Part shown: piece after piece, positions 45,329 to 54,796 of the stretch
Layout: each line of letters begins with the position of its first letter
Position numbering within the stretch: the stretch's first letter is position 1
Assembly (NCBI GenBank): GCA_051877855.1
Contig: JBJEJH010000052.1
Span: 1 to 64,000 of the forward strand
Reading direction: 5' to 3'
Origin: MGBC120314 sp051877855
Lineage (GTDB): Bacteria > Bacillota > Clostridia > Lachnospirales > Lachnospiraceae
DNA: 64,000 nucleotides
Translations under genes and position numbers: made by a program
Notes under the pieces: model-generated
Databases searched by the model: none
Seen by the model: the letters and a program-made list of their open reading frames with translations, nothing else
What the model was told of the DNA's origin: nothing

Positions 45329-47650
45329 CTATCCTCTGGTTCTCTCGATATCAAGCACGCCTTCCACATTACGGATTTTTTCCACCATTCCCTGTAATTC
45401 CTCTGTGGAATGAACATCAAAGGAAATCAGAATCGTCGCCTTTCCCTGCTTATTAATGCGGCAGTTCATAGCCGAAACACCAATATTACGCTCTGTGAGC
45501 ACCTTTGTAATATCCACGATAATACCAATTCGATTGATGGCATAGATACTAATCTCCACCGAATACTTCTCATTCTGAGTAATACTATCCGCCTGCCACT
45601 CCGCATCAATAAGGCGATTTTGCTCTATCGTAGGCAGATTCAGTACATTGACACAATCCGTGCGATGGATGGAGATTCCTCTTCCTCTTGTAACAAAACC
45701 AACAATTTCATCCCCCGGAACCGGCATACAACATCTTGAAAATCGAACCGCTACATCATCCACGCCCTTAACAATGATGCCACTGGAAGCCTTCTTATGC
45801 ACACTCTTCTCCTCGGCATTGGCGCCCGTGGAACTTTGATTTCCTACACTGGCCACATGTGCCCGTTCAATGGATGCAAGGATATCCTCATCGGTAAGTT
45901 CCTTCTTTTTCTTCTTCTCCAGTTCTTCACTCAGCTTATTAACAACCTGGCTTTCCTTCAATCCACCATGGCCTACTGCTGCCAGAAGAGAATCCCAATC
46001 ATGGAACCCGTACTTGGTCAGGGTCTTTTCCTGAAGCTCCGGTACCATAATTTCCGACAGATTGATGTTCTTACCCTTACAGTAAGTATTGATAAGTTCT
46101 CGTCCGCGGATAATATTATCTTCCTTTAATTCCTGTTTAAACCACTGATTGATCTTATTGCGGGCCTGGGCACTCTTGACGATCGCCAGCCAGTCTCGGC
46201 TCGGGCCCTTGGAATTGCCTGAAGTCAGGATTTCAACACGATCACCATTCTTTAATACATAATCAATATTAACTAATCTGCCATTAACCTTGGCTCCCAC
46301 CATCTTGTTACCCACGGCACTGTGAATGCTGTAGGCAAAGTCAATCGGTGTGGAACCCGCCGGCAGGTTTTTAACATCGCCGGATGGAGTAAAGCAGTAT
46401 ACCGCATCGGAGAACAAATTCAAATCACTCTTAACCGAAGAGATAAATTCCTTATTATCGGACATATCCTTCTGCCACTCTAAGATCTGACGCAGCCATG
46501 CCATCTTTGCCTGCTCGTTGTCATCCCCCTTATTGCCTTCCTTATATTTCCAATGTGCCGCAATACCATACTCTGCAATACGATGCATCTCATGGGTACG
46601 AATCTGAATCTCAAAGGGTTGTCCCGTGGAAGAAATCAGCGTCGTGTGCAGTGACTGATACATATTCTGCTTCGGCATGGCGATATAATCCTTGAATCGT
46701 CCCGGAATCGGCTTATACATTTCATGAATCACACCCAGTGCGGCATAACAATCCTTCACCGTCTCCACACGGATACGAACTGCAAAGATATCATAGATCT
46801 GATCCAAGGTCTTATTCTGATTCACCATCTTACGATAGATACTGAAGAAATGCTTTACACGTCCGTCAATCTGTGCTTCGATTCCCGCATTGTCAATATG
46901 CATCTTTACTTCACGAATAATACTTGTGATAAAGGTCTCTCTTTCCTTTTGACTAAGACTGATGGTCTGAACCAGATCGCGATAAACTTCCGGCATCAGA
47001 TACTTCATGGAAAGATCATCCAGTTCCACCTTGATTTTGGAAATACCCAGACGACTTGCAATCGGAGAATAGATCTCCATGGTTTCCTTGGACTTTTCCT
47101 TCTGTTTCTCCGGTTTCTGATACTGCATGGTACGCATATTATGGAGTCGGTCGGCAAGCTTTACAAGCACGACACGGATATCCTTTGCCATGGCAAGAAA
47201 CATCTTTCGAAGATTTTCTGCCTGAAGCTCCACTTTATCCGTGGAATAATTCAACTGGGTCAACTTCGTAACGCCATCCACCAGAAGCGCAATTTCCTCA
47301 CCGAATTCCCGCACAAGATCATCATGGGTCATCACGGTATCTTCCACTACGTCATGAAGAAGACCGGCCACGATGGTCTCCTTATCCAGTTCCAGATCTG
47401 CCAGAATAATCGCAACGCAGATCGGGTGAATAATATAGGGTTCACCGGATTTACGTTTCTGCCCATCATGTGCCTTGTAAGCAATCTGATATGCTTTTTC
47501 AATCATACTGAGATCCGTATTCGGGCGGTAACGCTTAATACTCTTAATTAACTCTGCATACAATTCCTCCGGGCTGGTAAAATCAGCCGGTGCTGAAACG
47601 GCCTTCTCTTCTTGTACAATTTTTTCGTTAATGTTCTTCTCCTCTATCAT
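45329..47650 (-). CDS. rel: bifunctional (p)ppGpp synthetase/hydrolase Rel
   Basis: A 773-residue protein of the long RelA/SpoT type. In order: HD hydrolase (HPICVAIILADLELD, LLHDVVEDT near residue 85), synthetase (GRVKHFFSIYRKM, YDIFAVRIRV near residue 280), TGS (YCFTPSGDVKNLPAGSTPIDFAY near 420, in parts), a zinc-finger-like helical region, and a C-terminal ACT domain. An intact HD suggests that both synthesis and breakdown of the alarmone occur. ATG 47650 (AGGTG site) and an ATG six codons earlier (AAAGG site) are both possible starts. It heads rel-MBL-acyltransferase-hemZ. Confidence 0.95.
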   Translation of the reverse strand: MIEEKNINEKIVQEEKAVSAPADFTSPEELYAELIKSIKRYRPNTDLSMIEKAYQIAYKAHDGQKRKSGEPYIIHPICVAIILADLELDKETIVAGLLHDVVEDTVMTHDDLVREFGEEIALLVDGVTKLTQLNYSTDKVELQAENLRKMFLAMAKDIRVVLVKLADRLHNMRTMQYQKPEKQKEKSKETMEIYSPIASRLGISKIKVELDDLSMKYLMPEVYRDLVQTISLSQKERETFITSIIREVKMHIDNAGIEAQIDGRVKHFFSIYRKMVNQNKTLDQIYDIFAVRIRVETVKDCYAALGVIHEMYKPIPGRFKDYIAMPKQNMYQSLHTTLISSTGQPFEIQIRTHEMHRIAEYGIAAHWKYKEGNKGDDNEQAKMAWLRQILEWQKDMSDNKEFISSVKSDLNLFSDAVYCFTPSGDVKNLPAGSTPIDFAYSIHSAVGNKMVGAKVNGRLVNIDYVLKNGDRVEILTSGNSKGPSRDWLAIVKSAQARNKINQWFKQELKEDNIIRGRELINTYCKGKNINLSEIMVPELQEKTLTKYGFHDWDSLLAAVGHGGLKESQVVNKLSEELEKKKKKELTDEDILASIERAHVASVGNQSSTGANAEEKSVHKKASSGIIVKGVDDVAVRFSRCCMPVPGDEIVGFVTRGRGISIHRTDCVNVLNLPTIEQNRLIDAEWQADSITQNEKYSVEISIYAINRIGIIVDITKVLTERNIGVSAMNCRINKQGKATILISFDVHSTEELQGMVEKIRNVEGVLDIERTRG

Positions 47651-47728
47651 AGCGCACCTGCTTTCCATAACAAACCTTTTCCATAAACTCCACTACTTGT
47701 AAACGGATTTTTTCTTAAATCTCTCAAA

Positions 47729-47762
47729 ATAAAAAAAGGACTAATAATCCATATTAGCCCTT
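47729..47762 (-). terminator. terminator of the ECF sigma/beta-propeller operon
   Basis: On the minus strand, AAGG-GCTAATA-TGGAT-TATTAG-TCCTT (47736-47762, one mismatch) followed by seven T residues. It lies about 35 bases past the beta-propeller stop. Confidence 0.8.
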
Positions 47763-47797
47763 ATATTATAAAAGTTATGATAGAAAAATGCAAGCCT

Positions 47798-49810
47798 TCA
47801 CATTCCCATAATGGAAAACGCCCGGATTCCTTCCTCATTGACAATATACACATAATCCCCTATATAGACACTCCGTGTCCCGTAAATATTACTGTCATTT
47901 AAGTCAAAGCTTACAAGTTCCACAAATCCGGCATTCGTATAAGTGTAGACACGATAGGTGCAGGATGCCCCTGTACGGTTATAATAATCCTCCGTAACAA
48001 AACCGAAGAGATTCTTCTGCGGATCAATCATCACCATCTTGTAATCATACAGGGCCGGTGAATAAGCGGCATCATTCAGAATCATCTTATCTTCCTCCGT
48101 GACATCATACGGATCCGTGATATCAAACATGGAAAGCTTGATGTAATCCTGATTCCAGCCTTGTTTATTTTCCATCTGCTCTATTCCGATTCCAAGAAGT
48201 CTGCCGTCGCCATACGCATGCAGATACTCTGAGAATCCCGGTATTTTCAGTGCTCCCATGATTTTCGGATTTTGGGGATCAGACAAATCCACAGAATAAA
48301 GCGGGTCTGTTTCACGATAGGTTACAAAATACGCCGTATCCCCCATGTAACGCGCCGAATAAATACGTTCTCCCTGGGCCAGTCCTTCGATACTTCCTGC
48401 CACATTTAAATCCTTATCCAGCACAAATACATTATTGACACTTCCCCCATTGGACGGATAACCGGTCGTCATCATTCGGAGATATCCGTTATATTCATTT
48501 ACTGCAAAGGTATCCTTTACCACACCCGGCACCTTTCCCTCCGATATGGCACCAATCAGTCCGTTCTCACTGACATAATCGATTTTACGGATATCCGTGA
48601 CGCGGTTTCCCCCATTTTTTCCGGAATCATAGGATGTACGGTAAAGGTACATGTTCTCATTTCCCATGTAGAATGTTCCGTTAAATCCAAGCACCGCCGC
48701 CGAATCGATTTTTTTCATATCTTCCGTGATGTCCACACTGGAAATCACTGTATACACAGTACCTTCTGACTCTTCCGGAATATAGATATCCTCCGGCGCA
48801 ATCAGTTCATCGCAGACAAAGGGAATAAATGTTTTCGGATTGGATTTCTTTATATTATTCACATCACTGTAAACCTCTGTGACAACATAAACGATATCTT
48901 TGATCTTTCTCGTCTCTATACTTTCCCCCTCCTGTGAAAAAGCACCGACATATTCCGGATTTTTCCTATTCGTGATATTATACTTTACCAGGGTAACCTG
49001 ATATTTATCATCCCGGTAAGAACTTCCTGTGGCAAGCAGGACATCCCCATCTACGTAAATTTCACTCAGGCTTCCAAGACCTTCGATATATAGATTGGTT
49101 ATCTTTTCCGTCTTTTCACCGTCAACGCTGTAAATCGTTACCGTGTGCAGGTCAGAACTTGCATAATAAATATATTTTCCATCCGTCTTTATGATATCCG
49201 CCTCATCGATCCCAACGGTCTGAACATTGGTTTTCGAATATCCTGTACCTCCCCCGGCTTCCTCCGGTGAACCTTCCATGGTTCCCATTGTTCCGCTTGC
49301 CGCCGTATCCGAAGCCGCCCATGTTTCTTGCTTAACCATTTCATTTTCAAGTATACCATCGTATCCATTGGTTGCAGTCTTTTTATTGCCTCCGTCAAAT
49401 AACTTTACGAACCAGTTTTGTTCCGGTGTCTTATATTGGGCAAGCTCCTCATAAACCTCATCATAGCCGGACACATTTCCCGTCCGGGCAATGACAGGAC
49501 TTTCTTCCTGTTCCATGCTGATGGATTCACTGTTATCCACCCCTGCCATGTCAGATTTTATGGTATTATTCTGTTTTCCGATTATTCCCTGATAAGCAAA
49601 TACTGCCACAATCAGTACCGCCGCTGCCGATACCAGCCCTGCCGTTTTTCTGGTGGTAACACCCCTTCTTATTTTCTCAAAGGAAATCACTTTCTTTTTC
49701 TTCTTCGAATCACTGATTGTATTCATAATGTTTTCCGGCAAAAGTTTTTCCGGCACATGAATATCTTTTGTGCTTTCATTCAACTGCTCTATAATCTTCT
49801 TCTCATCCAT
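47798..49810 (-). CDS. membrane-anchored beta-propeller protein, probable anti-sigma partner
   Basis: A 670-residue protein. A cytoplasmic N-terminal part of about 55 residues has basic KKKKK, then comes a membrane helix (about 57-77), then a large extracellular domain from about 170 of the secreted beta-propeller type (PF09826-like). Its repeats contain YSVDGEKTEKITNLYIEG, FVLDKDLNVAGSIEGL and SVDLSDPQNPKIMGAL. Its start lies 20 bases after the ECF sigma gene, so the N-terminal segment may bind that sigma factor, while the propeller senses the outside. This is inference from layout. The start at 49810 has GAGG eight bases upstream; a TTG two codons earlier is less likely. Confidence 0.75.
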   Translation of the reverse strand: MDEKKIIEQLNESTKDIHVPEKLLPENIMNTISDSKKKKKVISFEKIRRGVTTRKTAGLVSAAAVLIVAVFAYQGIIGKQNNTIKSDMAGVDNSESISMEQEESPVIARTGNVSGYDEVYEELAQYKTPEQNWFVKLFDGGNKKTATNGYDGILENEMVKQETWAASDTAASGTMGTMEGSPEEAGGGTGYSKTNVQTVGIDEADIIKTDGKYIYYASSDLHTVTIYSVDGEKTEKITNLYIEGLGSLSEIYVDGDVLLATGSSYRDDKYQVTLVKYNITNRKNPEYVGAFSQEGESIETRKIKDIVYVVTEVYSDVNNIKKSNPKTFIPFVCDELIAPEDIYIPEESEGTVYTVISSVDITEDMKKIDSAAVLGFNGTFYMGNENMYLYRTSYDSGKNGGNRVTDIRKIDYVSENGLIGAISEGKVPGVVKDTFAVNEYNGYLRMMTTGYPSNGGSVNNVFVLDKDLNVAGSIEGLAQGERIYSARYMGDTAYFVTYRETDPLYSVDLSDPQNPKIMGALKIPGFSEYLHAYGDGRLLGIGIEQMENKQGWNQDYIKLSMFDITDPYDVTEEDKMILNDAAYSPALYDYKMVMIDPQKNLFGFVTEDYYNRTGASCTYRVYTYTNAGFVELVSFDLNDSNIYGTRSVYIGDYVYIVNEEGIRAFSIMGM

Positions 49811-49830
49811 TGCCAATTCCTCATTCCTTC

Positions 49831-50328
49831 TTAATCATTCAATTCCCTTGCCATTTTTTCCAGTGTTCTTTTCCGGATACTGCGGACTGTGTTGGCATTC
49901 ATTTTAAGAATCCCACCAATTTCCCTGCTGTCGTATCCGCCAAATACCGAAAGTGCCACAATCATGCGTTCTTTTTGTGGGAGTTTTAAAAACATCTGCT
50001 TTACCGAAAGGTTCAGTGCCATGTCTATATATTCCGCTTCCTCCGGCACTTCCCCATCGGCTGCCACATAATAGTCCCTCATTTTTACCTTACATTTGTT
50101 GGACAGAATCCTAAAAATCCATGTCCCGAACACATCCGGATTTTTTAATTTGCTTATGCCGGCATAAGCGTCTGCCATCGTTTCACTTACCGCATCCTCT
50201 GCGTCATGCACGCCCCTTAACGTGTATGCGGCATAGCGGTATAACTTCGTGTAATACATTTTGTATAGTTCTACAAAAGCATCCTTTTCCCCTGCGATGG
50301 CTAATATCACAAGTTTCCTCTCATCCAT
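49831..50328 (-). CDS. ECF-type RNA polymerase sigma factor
   Basis: A 165-residue sigma-70 family protein with region 2 (EKDAFVELYKMYYTKLYRYAAYTL in parts, then DAEDAVSETMADAYAGI) and region 4 (LPQKERMIVALSVFGGYDSREIGGILKM, in parts, then NANTVRSIRKRTLEKM). This is the usual extracytoplasmic-function length. The start at 50328 (GGAG, seven bases) is better than the TTG twelve codons earlier. It forms an operon with the beta-propeller membrane protein, its likely regulator. Target genes cannot be told from the window. Confidence 0.92.
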   Translation of the reverse strand: MDERKLVILAIAGEKDAFVELYKMYYTKLYRYAAYTLRGVHDAEDAVSETMADAYAGISKLKNPDVFGTWIFRILSNKCKVKMRDYYVAADGEVPEEAEYIDMALNLSVKQMFLKLPQKERMIVALSVFGGYDSREIGGILKMNANTVRSIRKRTLEKMARELND

Positions 50329-50409
50329 GTCTTTTCTCCAATCGATCGATTCTTCCGTAAGCAACGGATTTTACTATATTCTGTACTTAGTCTTTTCATA
50401 TAATATAGC

Positions 50410-50461
50410 AAAAAATCCATTTTTTAACACCTACATACTATAAGTGTTTGAAAAATGGATT
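50410..50461 (-). terminator. terminator of the apt/ABC exporter operon
   Basis: On the minus strand, AATCCATTTTT (50451-50461) pairs with AAAAATGGATT (50414-50425 region), with an inner AACAC/GTGTT pairing, followed by TTTTTT. It lies about 55 bases past the exporter stop. Confidence 0.75.
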
Positions 50462-50514
50462 CCTGTTGCATAAATTGGTAATTTTTTCAAAATATTTAAG
50501 AAAGCCAACGGTGC

Positions 50515-52344
50515 CTATTCAAACTGCGCGTAGTACATTTTCTTATAAATTCCATCCTGCGCAATCAGTTGGGAGTGCGTTCCCTGTTCGGCGATTTTTC
50601 CGCCTTGTACCACAAGAATGGTGTCTGCGTTACGAATGGTAGACAACCTGTGAGCGATAACGAAACAGGTCTTGTCTTTCATGAGATTCCTCATTGCCTG
50701 CTGAATCAATATTTCCGTCCGTGTATCCACATTGGAAGTTGCTTCATCCAGGATCAGCATTCTGGTGTCCATAAGCATTGCCCGGGCAATGGTAAGAAGC
50801 TGCTTCTGTCCCTTAGAAATATTGGTTCCTTCCTCGGTGAGGATGGTGTCATAACCATCCGGAAGGGATTCAATAAAATCATGTACCCTTGCTGCCTTGG
50901 CTGCCGCAATGACTTCCTCCCTTGTGGCGTTTTCCCTGCCATAGGCTATATTTTCAAAAACCGTTCCCGTAAACAGCCAGGTATCCTGTAATACCATGGA
51001 ATAGGACCGGCGCAGGGAATCTCTTGTCACCCTGCGGATTTCGTTATGATCTACATAAATGGCGCCTTCATCCACATCATAAAAACGCATCAACAGATTA
51101 ATAATGGTAGTCTTTCCGGCACCGGTAGGTCCTACGATTGCCGTAAGACTGCCTGGTCTGGCATTTAGATTTAAGTCCTTCAGGACAGGTTTTTCCGGCA
51201 CATATCCAAAGGTTACATCCTCAATCCGTACATCTCCTGTCACATCCGAAAGTTCTTTGGCTCCAACAATATCCAATGCTTCCTTGGGTTCATCAATGAG
51301 ACGGAACACTCTCTCCGCTGCTGCAAATGCTGACTGAAATTCATTCATGATATTTGCTGCTTCATTAATCGGTCCTGAAAATTTACGGGAATACAAAACA
51401 AAGGAGGAAATGTTGCCAAGACTGATTCGCCCCTTGATAAAGAGAATTGCGCCAAATACCGTAATCAGAGAAAGGGACAGATTGTTGATGAAATTAACGC
51501 TGGGACCTGTCATGGTTCCAAAATAATCCGCCTTGTAAAATGCACCAACCACCTCGTTGTTGTGCGTATCGAACTTTTGAATTACATTTTCTTCCTGATG
51601 ATATGCTTTTATGGTCTTATGCCCTGCTATCATTTCCTCCACATAACCATTCATTCGTCCGATGGATGCGGAACGTGCCCGAAAAAGCGGTCTGGTTCTT
51701 CCTGTCAGGAATTTTGTAATCATAAAAGAAAGCGGAACCGTAAACACAAATACCAGAATCAACAGCGGCGAAATGGTAATCATCATGGCAAAGGAACCAA
51801 CCACCGTTATGATACTGGTCAGAATCTGGATAATATCTGTGGAAAGTGACGTATTAACCGTGTCAATATCATAAGAAATCTTACTTAATATTTCACCGGT
51901 CTGATGGGTATCAAAATACGATACCGGAAGTTTCCCCAGGCTGTCAAAGACATCCTCTCGCATCTTAAAAATGATTTTCTGGCTGATATGGATCATCAGA
52001 ATGGCAAGCAGATAGGCAAATATGGATGAGAACAGAAAAAACACTGCCATCAATGCCGCATAATAATAAACTCTGCTAAAATCCACTTTCCCCACACCCG
52101 GTTCAATGGCATCAATGGCAAGACCGGAAAGTTTGGGTCCTACCAATGATAAGAGATTGCTTGCAAGGGACATGATAAGCGCCAGAAACAAAAGCCACTT
52201 AAAATGCAAAAGATACCCTCCAAGGCGTGCAATGACACCACGTTTTCCAAGACGTCTTACCGTCTCCTCTTCCGGTCCGTTAAAATTATTTTTACCCCGT
52301 CCTGCGCCCTGCACTTCGCGAAGTGTTGATTCAAAGCTTGCCAT
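50515..52344 (-). CDS. heterodimeric ABC exporter, subunit with intact Walker B Glu
   Basis: A 609-residue half-transporter with a basic N-terminal tail of about 40 residues, six membrane helices (about 40-320) and an ATPase domain. Motifs are VGPTGAGKTT (Walker A, near 405), signature ISKGQ instead of LSGGQ, LILDEATSNVD (Walker B with catalytic Glu) and the H-loop IAHRLS. The non-standard signature pairs with the degenerate Walker B of the partner, leaving one working and one degenerate ATP site, as in BmrCD/LmrCD/TM287-288-type multidrug exporters. It follows its partner by about 50 bases. Confidence 0.92.
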   Translation of the reverse strand: MASFESTLREVQGAGRGKNNFNGPEEETVRRLGKRGVIARLGGYLLHFKWLLFLALIMSLASNLLSLVGPKLSGLAIDAIEPGVGKVDFSRVYYYAALMAVFFLFSSIFAYLLAILMIHISQKIIFKMREDVFDSLGKLPVSYFDTHQTGEILSKISYDIDTVNTSLSTDIIQILTSIITVVGSFAMMITISPLLILVFVFTVPLSFMITKFLTGRTRPLFRARSASIGRMNGYVEEMIAGHKTIKAYHQEENVIQKFDTHNNEVVGAFYKADYFGTMTGPSVNFINNLSLSLITVFGAILFIKGRISLGNISSFVLYSRKFSGPINEAANIMNEFQSAFAAAERVFRLIDEPKEALDIVGAKELSDVTGDVRIEDVTFGYVPEKPVLKDLNLNARPGSLTAIVGPTGAGKTTIINLLMRFYDVDEGAIYVDHNEIRRVTRDSLRRSYSMVLQDTWLFTGTVFENIAYGRENATREEVIAAAKAARVHDFIESLPDGYDTILTEEGTNISKGQKQLLTIARAMLMDTRMLILDEATSNVDTRTEILIQQAMRNLMKDKTCFVIAHRLSTIRNADTILVVQGGKIAEQGTHSQLIAQDGIYKKMYYAQFE

Positions 52345-52393
52345 GATTATAACTCCTTTTCATAACACCACCAATTTCCCCGTTTGAATAACT

Positions 52394-54121
52394 TTACACC
52401 GCCAGCTGTGATTCCCCAATCTCCCTGTAAATCGCACAGTCCCTCATAAGTTCTTCATGCGTTCCGTATCCCAGAACATTTCCCTGCTCCAATACAAGAA
52501 TCTTGTCGCAGCTCATGACGGAGCTGATTCGCTGTGCAATAATAATGGATGTGGTGTCACCATAATTTTGCACAATTGCCTTACGAACAGCCGCATCTGT
52601 CTTATAGTCCAGTGCGCTGGAAGAATCATCCAGAATAAGAATTTGCGGATTACCGGCAAGTGCTCTTGCAATGAGAAGTCTCTGTTTCTGTCCACCGCTA
52701 AGGTTGGCTCCCTTAATGGCAACCGCCGAATCATAGCCTTTTTCCATGCTCTCAATATGTCCTGCGATACCGGCATGCTCTGCGGCATTCTCAATCCGCT
52801 TCTGATCAAGTCCACGTCCCAGATTAATATTTTCCAGAACCGTATCTTCAAATATGGTATCATTCTGAAACGCCACGCCGAACATACTGTGAAGTTCATC
52901 CTGCTGGAAGCTTCGGATATCTTTTCCATTAATGAGAATACACCCCTCATTGACATCATAAAAACGCATCAAAAGGCTGATAAGCGTTGTCTTTCCCGAA
53001 CCGGTTGCGCCAATGATTCCAAGCCTTTCCCCTTTTTGTAATGCAAAACTGACATGATCTAAGTTCTTATGTCTTCCGTTATAAGAAAACGAAACATTGC
53101 GAAACTCAATATGATATTCGCCCTTTGCATCGGAATTCGGAACATTCGCATAAAGCCGCGATACCGCTTCCATGTCACCACAGGAATCAATGACCTGCAT
53201 GATACGTCCGGCAGAAGCAACTGCCTGGGACATTTTCACAAAAAGACGGGTAATGGAAAGCATCGCATTTAAAATAATTGTAAAATATGTTAGAAATGCC
53301 ACAATCTTGCCGCTCTCCGTAAGTCCCGCATTGACCCGGTACGCACCTACCAGAATGACCAGAACCCATCCCATGTTCAGGATGAAATTCATGACCGGAT
53401 TGGTAATTCCCATGGTCATTGCCGCACGTTTTTCACGGCGTACCACCTCCGCATTAATGTCCGAAAAAGTTCTTTTTTCATAATCCGTCTTGGAAAGTGC
53501 CTTGATGACCCGGATACCGGCCACATTCTCACGAACCTTACGAATCAGTACATCCACAGCCTCCTGCTGCTTTGTGTAAAGCGGAATTCCCTTTTTGGAA
53601 ACCAGATACACCAAGATTCCCATAAAGGGCAGAATTGCCACCAGAACCAGTGCAAGGGAGTAATCCAAAGTCAACGTCACCGCAATGCCGCCAATCAGAA
53701 GAATCGGCGCACGCACACCAAGTCGCTGCATCATTCCAATGGCATTGTGTACATTATAGGTATCGGAAGTCAGACGGGAAACCAGTGAGCTTTCCGTGAA
53801 TTCATTGACCGTTTTACAGGATAGGTAAGATACCTTTTCAAACAAATCATGACGAATGGTTTTCATGGAAAGTTCTGCCACCTTGGAAGCAAAACGGTTG
53901 GCAAGAATGTTTCCGGACACGGCAAAAAAGGCACATACAATCATGAGAAATCCCCACAAGAACACTTTCCGAATGCTCTGTGTCGGAACTACTTCATCAA
54001 TCATATATGCCAGAATCCATGGTATGAGAAGATCCATGATGGTTCCAATGAACTTAATCATGAATCCCCCCGCCATTCGTAGATAATATGGTTTTAAATA
54101 ATATGTCAGAACCTTTTTCAT
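52394..54121 (-). CDS. heterodimeric ABC exporter, subunit with degenerate ATP site
   Basis: A 575-residue half-transporter with six membrane helices (about 10-310) and an ATPase domain: GATGSGKTT (Walker A), LSGGQKQR (canonical signature), LILDDSSSALD (Asp in place of the catalytic Glu) and IAQRIS (Gln in place of the H-loop His). These changes mark the degenerate half of a heterodimer. Its ATG directly follows the apt stop (TAAATG). The substrate is unknown; drugs, lipids or peptides are typical of the group. Confidence 0.92.
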   Translation of the reverse strand: MKKVLTYYLKPYYLRMAGGFMIKFIGTIMDLLIPWILAYMIDEVVPTQSIRKVFLWGFLMIVCAFFAVSGNILANRFASKVAELSMKTIRHDLFEKVSYLSCKTVNEFTESSLVSRLTSDTYNVHNAIGMMQRLGVRAPILLIGGIAVTLTLDYSLALVLVAILPFMGILVYLVSKKGIPLYTKQQEAVDVLIRKVRENVAGIRVIKALSKTDYEKRTFSDINAEVVRREKRAAMTMGITNPVMNFILNMGWVLVILVGAYRVNAGLTESGKIVAFLTYFTIILNAMLSITRLFVKMSQAVASAGRIMQVIDSCGDMEAVSRLYANVPNSDAKGEYHIEFRNVSFSYNGRHKNLDHVSFALQKGERLGIIGATGSGKTTLISLLMRFYDVNEGCILINGKDIRSFQQDELHSMFGVAFQNDTIFEDTVLENINLGRGLDQKRIENAAEHAGIAGHIESMEKGYDSAVAIKGANLSGGQKQRLLIARALAGNPQILILDDSSSALDYKTDAAVRKAIVQNYGDTTSIIIAQRISSVMSCDKILVLEQGNVLGYGTHEELMRDCAIYREIGESQLAV

Positions 54122-54646
54122 TTATTTCCCTTCATAGATGATAACCGATTCCACATCATAACCGGAGAGTTTTTCACGTCCGTTAAGACCTGCCAGTTCC
54201 ATCAAGAAGATAATCTTAACAACTTCACCGCCAAGCTGCTCTACAAGCTTAATACTTGCCTCAACAGTACCACCGGTGGCGATCAGATCATCGACAATAA
54301 CCACCTTGTCTCCCGGCTTAATAGCATCCTTATGCATTTCGATGGTAGCACTGCCATATTCCAGATCATAAGACACTTCAATCGTCTCGCATGGGAGCTT
54401 ACCCTTCTTACGTACCGGAATAAATGGCTTATGAAGATTATATGCAATCGGCATACCGAAGATAAATCCTCTGGATTCAAGGCCGACAACCGCATCAAAA
54501 TCCACGTCCTTCACGAATTCTTCCATCTTCTCAATTGCAAGATGAAGTCCATCCGGATCCTGCAAAACACTGGTAACATCACGGAAAATAATTCCCTCCT
54601 CCGGAAAATCCGGGATGCTTCTTACATAATCTTCCATCTTTTTCAT
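54122..54646 (-). CDS. apt: adenine phosphoribosyltransferase
   Basis: A 174-residue purine salvage enzyme that makes AMP from adenine and PRPP. It has FPEEGIIFRDVTSVL at the N-terminus, GLESRGFIFGMPIAY, RKKGKLP, and the PRPP motif VVIVDDLIATGGT near residue 118. AGAGGA lies about eight bases before the ATG. The apt-rel neighbourhood is common in Clostridia; here an ABC exporter and an ECF sigma unit lie between. A palindromic repeat begins 34 bases upstream. Confidence 0.96.
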   Translation of the reverse strand: MKKMEDYVRSIPDFPEEGIIFRDVTSVLQDPDGLHLAIEKMEEFVKDVDFDAVVGLESRGFIFGMPIAYNLHKPFIPVRKKGKLPCETIEVSYDLEYGSATIEMHKDAIKPGDKVVIVDDLIATGGTVEASIKLVEQLGGEVVKIIFLMELAGLNGREKLSGYDVESVIIYEGK

Positions 54647-54679
54647 GATAAAGTTCCTCTTTTCTTTATGTTTATATTA

Positions 54680-54790
54680 GTGTTTGCGATACTACTAAGA
54701 TATTACATACAGGATATAGTTTGTATATAATATTTCGTGGCACGTTTGCACTAAGAACGAGCTCGTAGCGCTACATAAGGTGCCAAAATA
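54680..54790. repeat. palindromic repeat element A
   Basis: Starts GTGTTTGCGAT at 54680. Positions 54720-54790 (TTGTATATAATATTTCGTGG onward) match the reverse complement of part of element B (about 55746-55816) at 66 of 71 positions. The core contains GAGCTC and AGCGCT palindromes. It lies between the end of the sugar isomerase gene and apt, 34 bases before the apt start, the same distance as element C from pheS. Confidence 0.8.
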
Positions 54791-54796
54791 CAATAC

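Noticed and set aside
46724..47551. 275-codon rightward frame
   Set aside because: It is antisense to rel, which is a certain gene; the product has no recognisable domain and is an effect of codon bias.
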